Part shown: in pieces, positions 63,139-64,000 of the stretch
Numbering within the stretch: position 1 is the stretch's first letter
Layout: the number at the start of each line of letters is the position of its first letter
NCBI RefSeq assembly: GCF_024494465.1
Contig: NZ_JAETXM010000015.1
Coordinates: forward strand, 1-64,000
DNA: 64,000 nucleotides
Direction: 5' to 3'
DNA from: Bacillus sp. V3B
GTDB lineage: Bacteria > Bacillota > Bacilli > Bacillales > Cytobacillaceae
Translations under genes and position numbers: made by a program
The notes under the pieces: model-generated
What the model was told of the DNA's origin: nothing
The model's input: only the letters and a program-made list of their open reading frames with translations
Database searches by the model: none

Positions 63139-64000
63139 CTAAATATTTTCAATAAATTCTAACTCTGGAACCCATTGTGACATATGTGCTTTAATATCTT
63201 CATACAGACCTTGTGCATTCATTAAATCGTCATTAGTCAATTGATTCATAGGAATAATTTTGTAATCTCTCCAATTATGAAACTTTACATAGGTTGGTAA
63301 AAACTTTGGGTTTTGTAAGGTGATCTCTACATTATCGCCGTCTATCACTTTTTGAATTTCAATATTTGCCATTCCCCCAATTTGTCTATATAACTGATCT
63401 TGTGCAGATACAAAATTGCCAAGTGAATAGATAACAAAAGCTTTATTTCCTTCTTTTCCCTGAATCCAAGAAACAGGTTGCAAGACATGGGGATGTGTTC
63501 CGAGAATGATGTCTACACCTTCATCAACTACATATTGAACTAAATCCTGTTGAGATTGATTAGGCATTCTTTCATACTCATTACCAAAATGAAGACTTAA
63601 CACAATGACATCAGACATTTCTTTCGCTCGATCAATTTCCTCTTTAATTTTTTGCTTATCAATAATATTGACAAGAAACTCTTTTCCTTCTGGGACTGGG
63701 ATTCCATTTGTCCCATATGTATAAGCAATAAAAGCAACTTTAATCTCATCTTTTTCAATGACTCTAATTATATTTTGATCTTCAAAAGAATCATAAGCAC
63801 CAGTATATAGCATATCAATTTTATTCCAGTGTTCAATAGCAAGTGGAACGGCTTTATCCTTTTTATCTAAAGTATGATTGTTAGCCATTGATACAAGATC
63901 AACACCAGCATCTTTTAAAGCATCACCAATTTCTACTGGACTATTAAAAGCAGGATAGGATGAGAGCCCTAAATCAACTCCTCCAATAACCGTTTCTTGA
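63139..64000 (-). CDS. CapA-family protein (partial, cut at window end)
   Basis: The C-terminal 287 codons of a CapA/YwtB-type metallophosphatase-like protein. The frame is open to the window edge, giving GLSSYPAFNSPVEIGDALKDAGVDLVSMANNHTLD, the conserved CapA segment. Later motifs are VIVLSLHFGNEYERMPNQSQ, GVDIILGTHPHVLQP and VIYSLGNFVS. The real start is beyond 64000; an ATG at 63888 lies inside the conserved domain and is not the start. Relatives act in poly-gamma-glutamate synthesis, but many are stand-alone proteins of unknown role. Confidence 0.85.
   Translation of the reverse strand, partial: QETVIGGVDLGLSSYPAFNSPVEIGDALKDAGVDLVSMANNHTLDKKDKAVPLAIEHWNKIDMLYTGAYDSFEDQNIIRVIEKDEIKVAFIAYTYGTNGIPVPEGKEFLVNIIDKQKIKEEIDRAKEMSDVIVLSLHFGNEYERMPNQSQQDLVQYVVDEGVDIILGTHPHVLQPVSWIQGKEGNKAFVIYSLGNFVSAQDQLYRQIGGMANIEIQKVIDGDNVEITLQNPKFLPTYVKFHNWRDYKIIPMNQLTNDDLMNAQGLYEDIKAHMSQWVPELEFIENI

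Overview
The window is chromosomal DNA of an AT-rich, endospore-forming member of the Bacillaceae. The evidence is strong AGGAGG-type ribosome binding sites, TTG and GTG starts, four small spore protein genes (tlp, sspN, sspO, sspP), and a right half that keeps the Bacillus subtilis order parC-parE-yneT-plsY-yneR-yneQ-yneP-tlp-sspN-yneN-citB-sspO-sspP. The species cannot be named from the sequence alone.

Layout. 0.1-9.2 kb: housekeeping and accessory genes (AbrB-type membrane protein, a tyrosine recombinase with a dif-like 28-bp site upstream, a lipoprotein, a GltS-domain FMN protein, YqjF-like, DUF421, a ClC channel, a Gfo/Idh/MocA oxidoreductase). 9.3-12.8 kb: hopanoid locus, squalene-hopene cyclase divergent from a DUF2515 gene. 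12.9-19.6 kb: an aromatic-ring degradation cluster: LysR regulator, meta-cleavage hydrolase, diol dehydrogenase, a broken ACMSD-like amidohydrolase, the two subunits of a Rieske dioxygenase, and an extradiol dioxygenase. 19.8-24.8 kb: DUF3050 protein, a TPP riboswitch controlling thiW, a soluble chemoreceptor, a flavin reductase and a ruined molybdopterin oxidoreductase. 24.9-32.1 kb: cell-wall and envelope proteins (NlpC/P60, membrane-anchored protease, six-LysM protein, Bcr/CflA efflux) and the first copy of a structured 198-bp repeat.

32,159-38,395 is a Tn3-family transposon with ~40-bp terminal inverted repeats and a perfect 5-bp target duplication (TTTAG). Its transposase and resolvase genes are broken. 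Its cargo is a persulfide/sulfane-sulfur handling operon: CstR-type repressor, rhodaneses, TusA-rhodanese fusion, glutaredoxin, DsrE, rhodanese-metallo-beta-lactamase, TusA. Four copies of a CstR-like operator lie in front of successive blocks. 38.9-42.7 kb holds a methyltransferase, DegV, a homing-endonuclease remnant and a secreted protein. 42.9-61.5 kb is the conserved par/yne/cit/ssp region with a GH18 glycosidase and a twin-AAA ATPase inserted. It includes a HesB-like gene whose in-frame TGA sits where selenocysteine is found in that family. 61.7-64 kb has a BCCT transporter remnant, a non-coding IS605-like element specifying a highly structured RNA, and a CapA-family gene cut by the window edge.

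A recurring theme is gene decay. At least five genes carry a single in-frame stop in an otherwise conserved frame, and several others carry internal deletions or frameshifts. The aromatic cluster and the sulfur transposon are the two accessory modules; both appear to be losing members.
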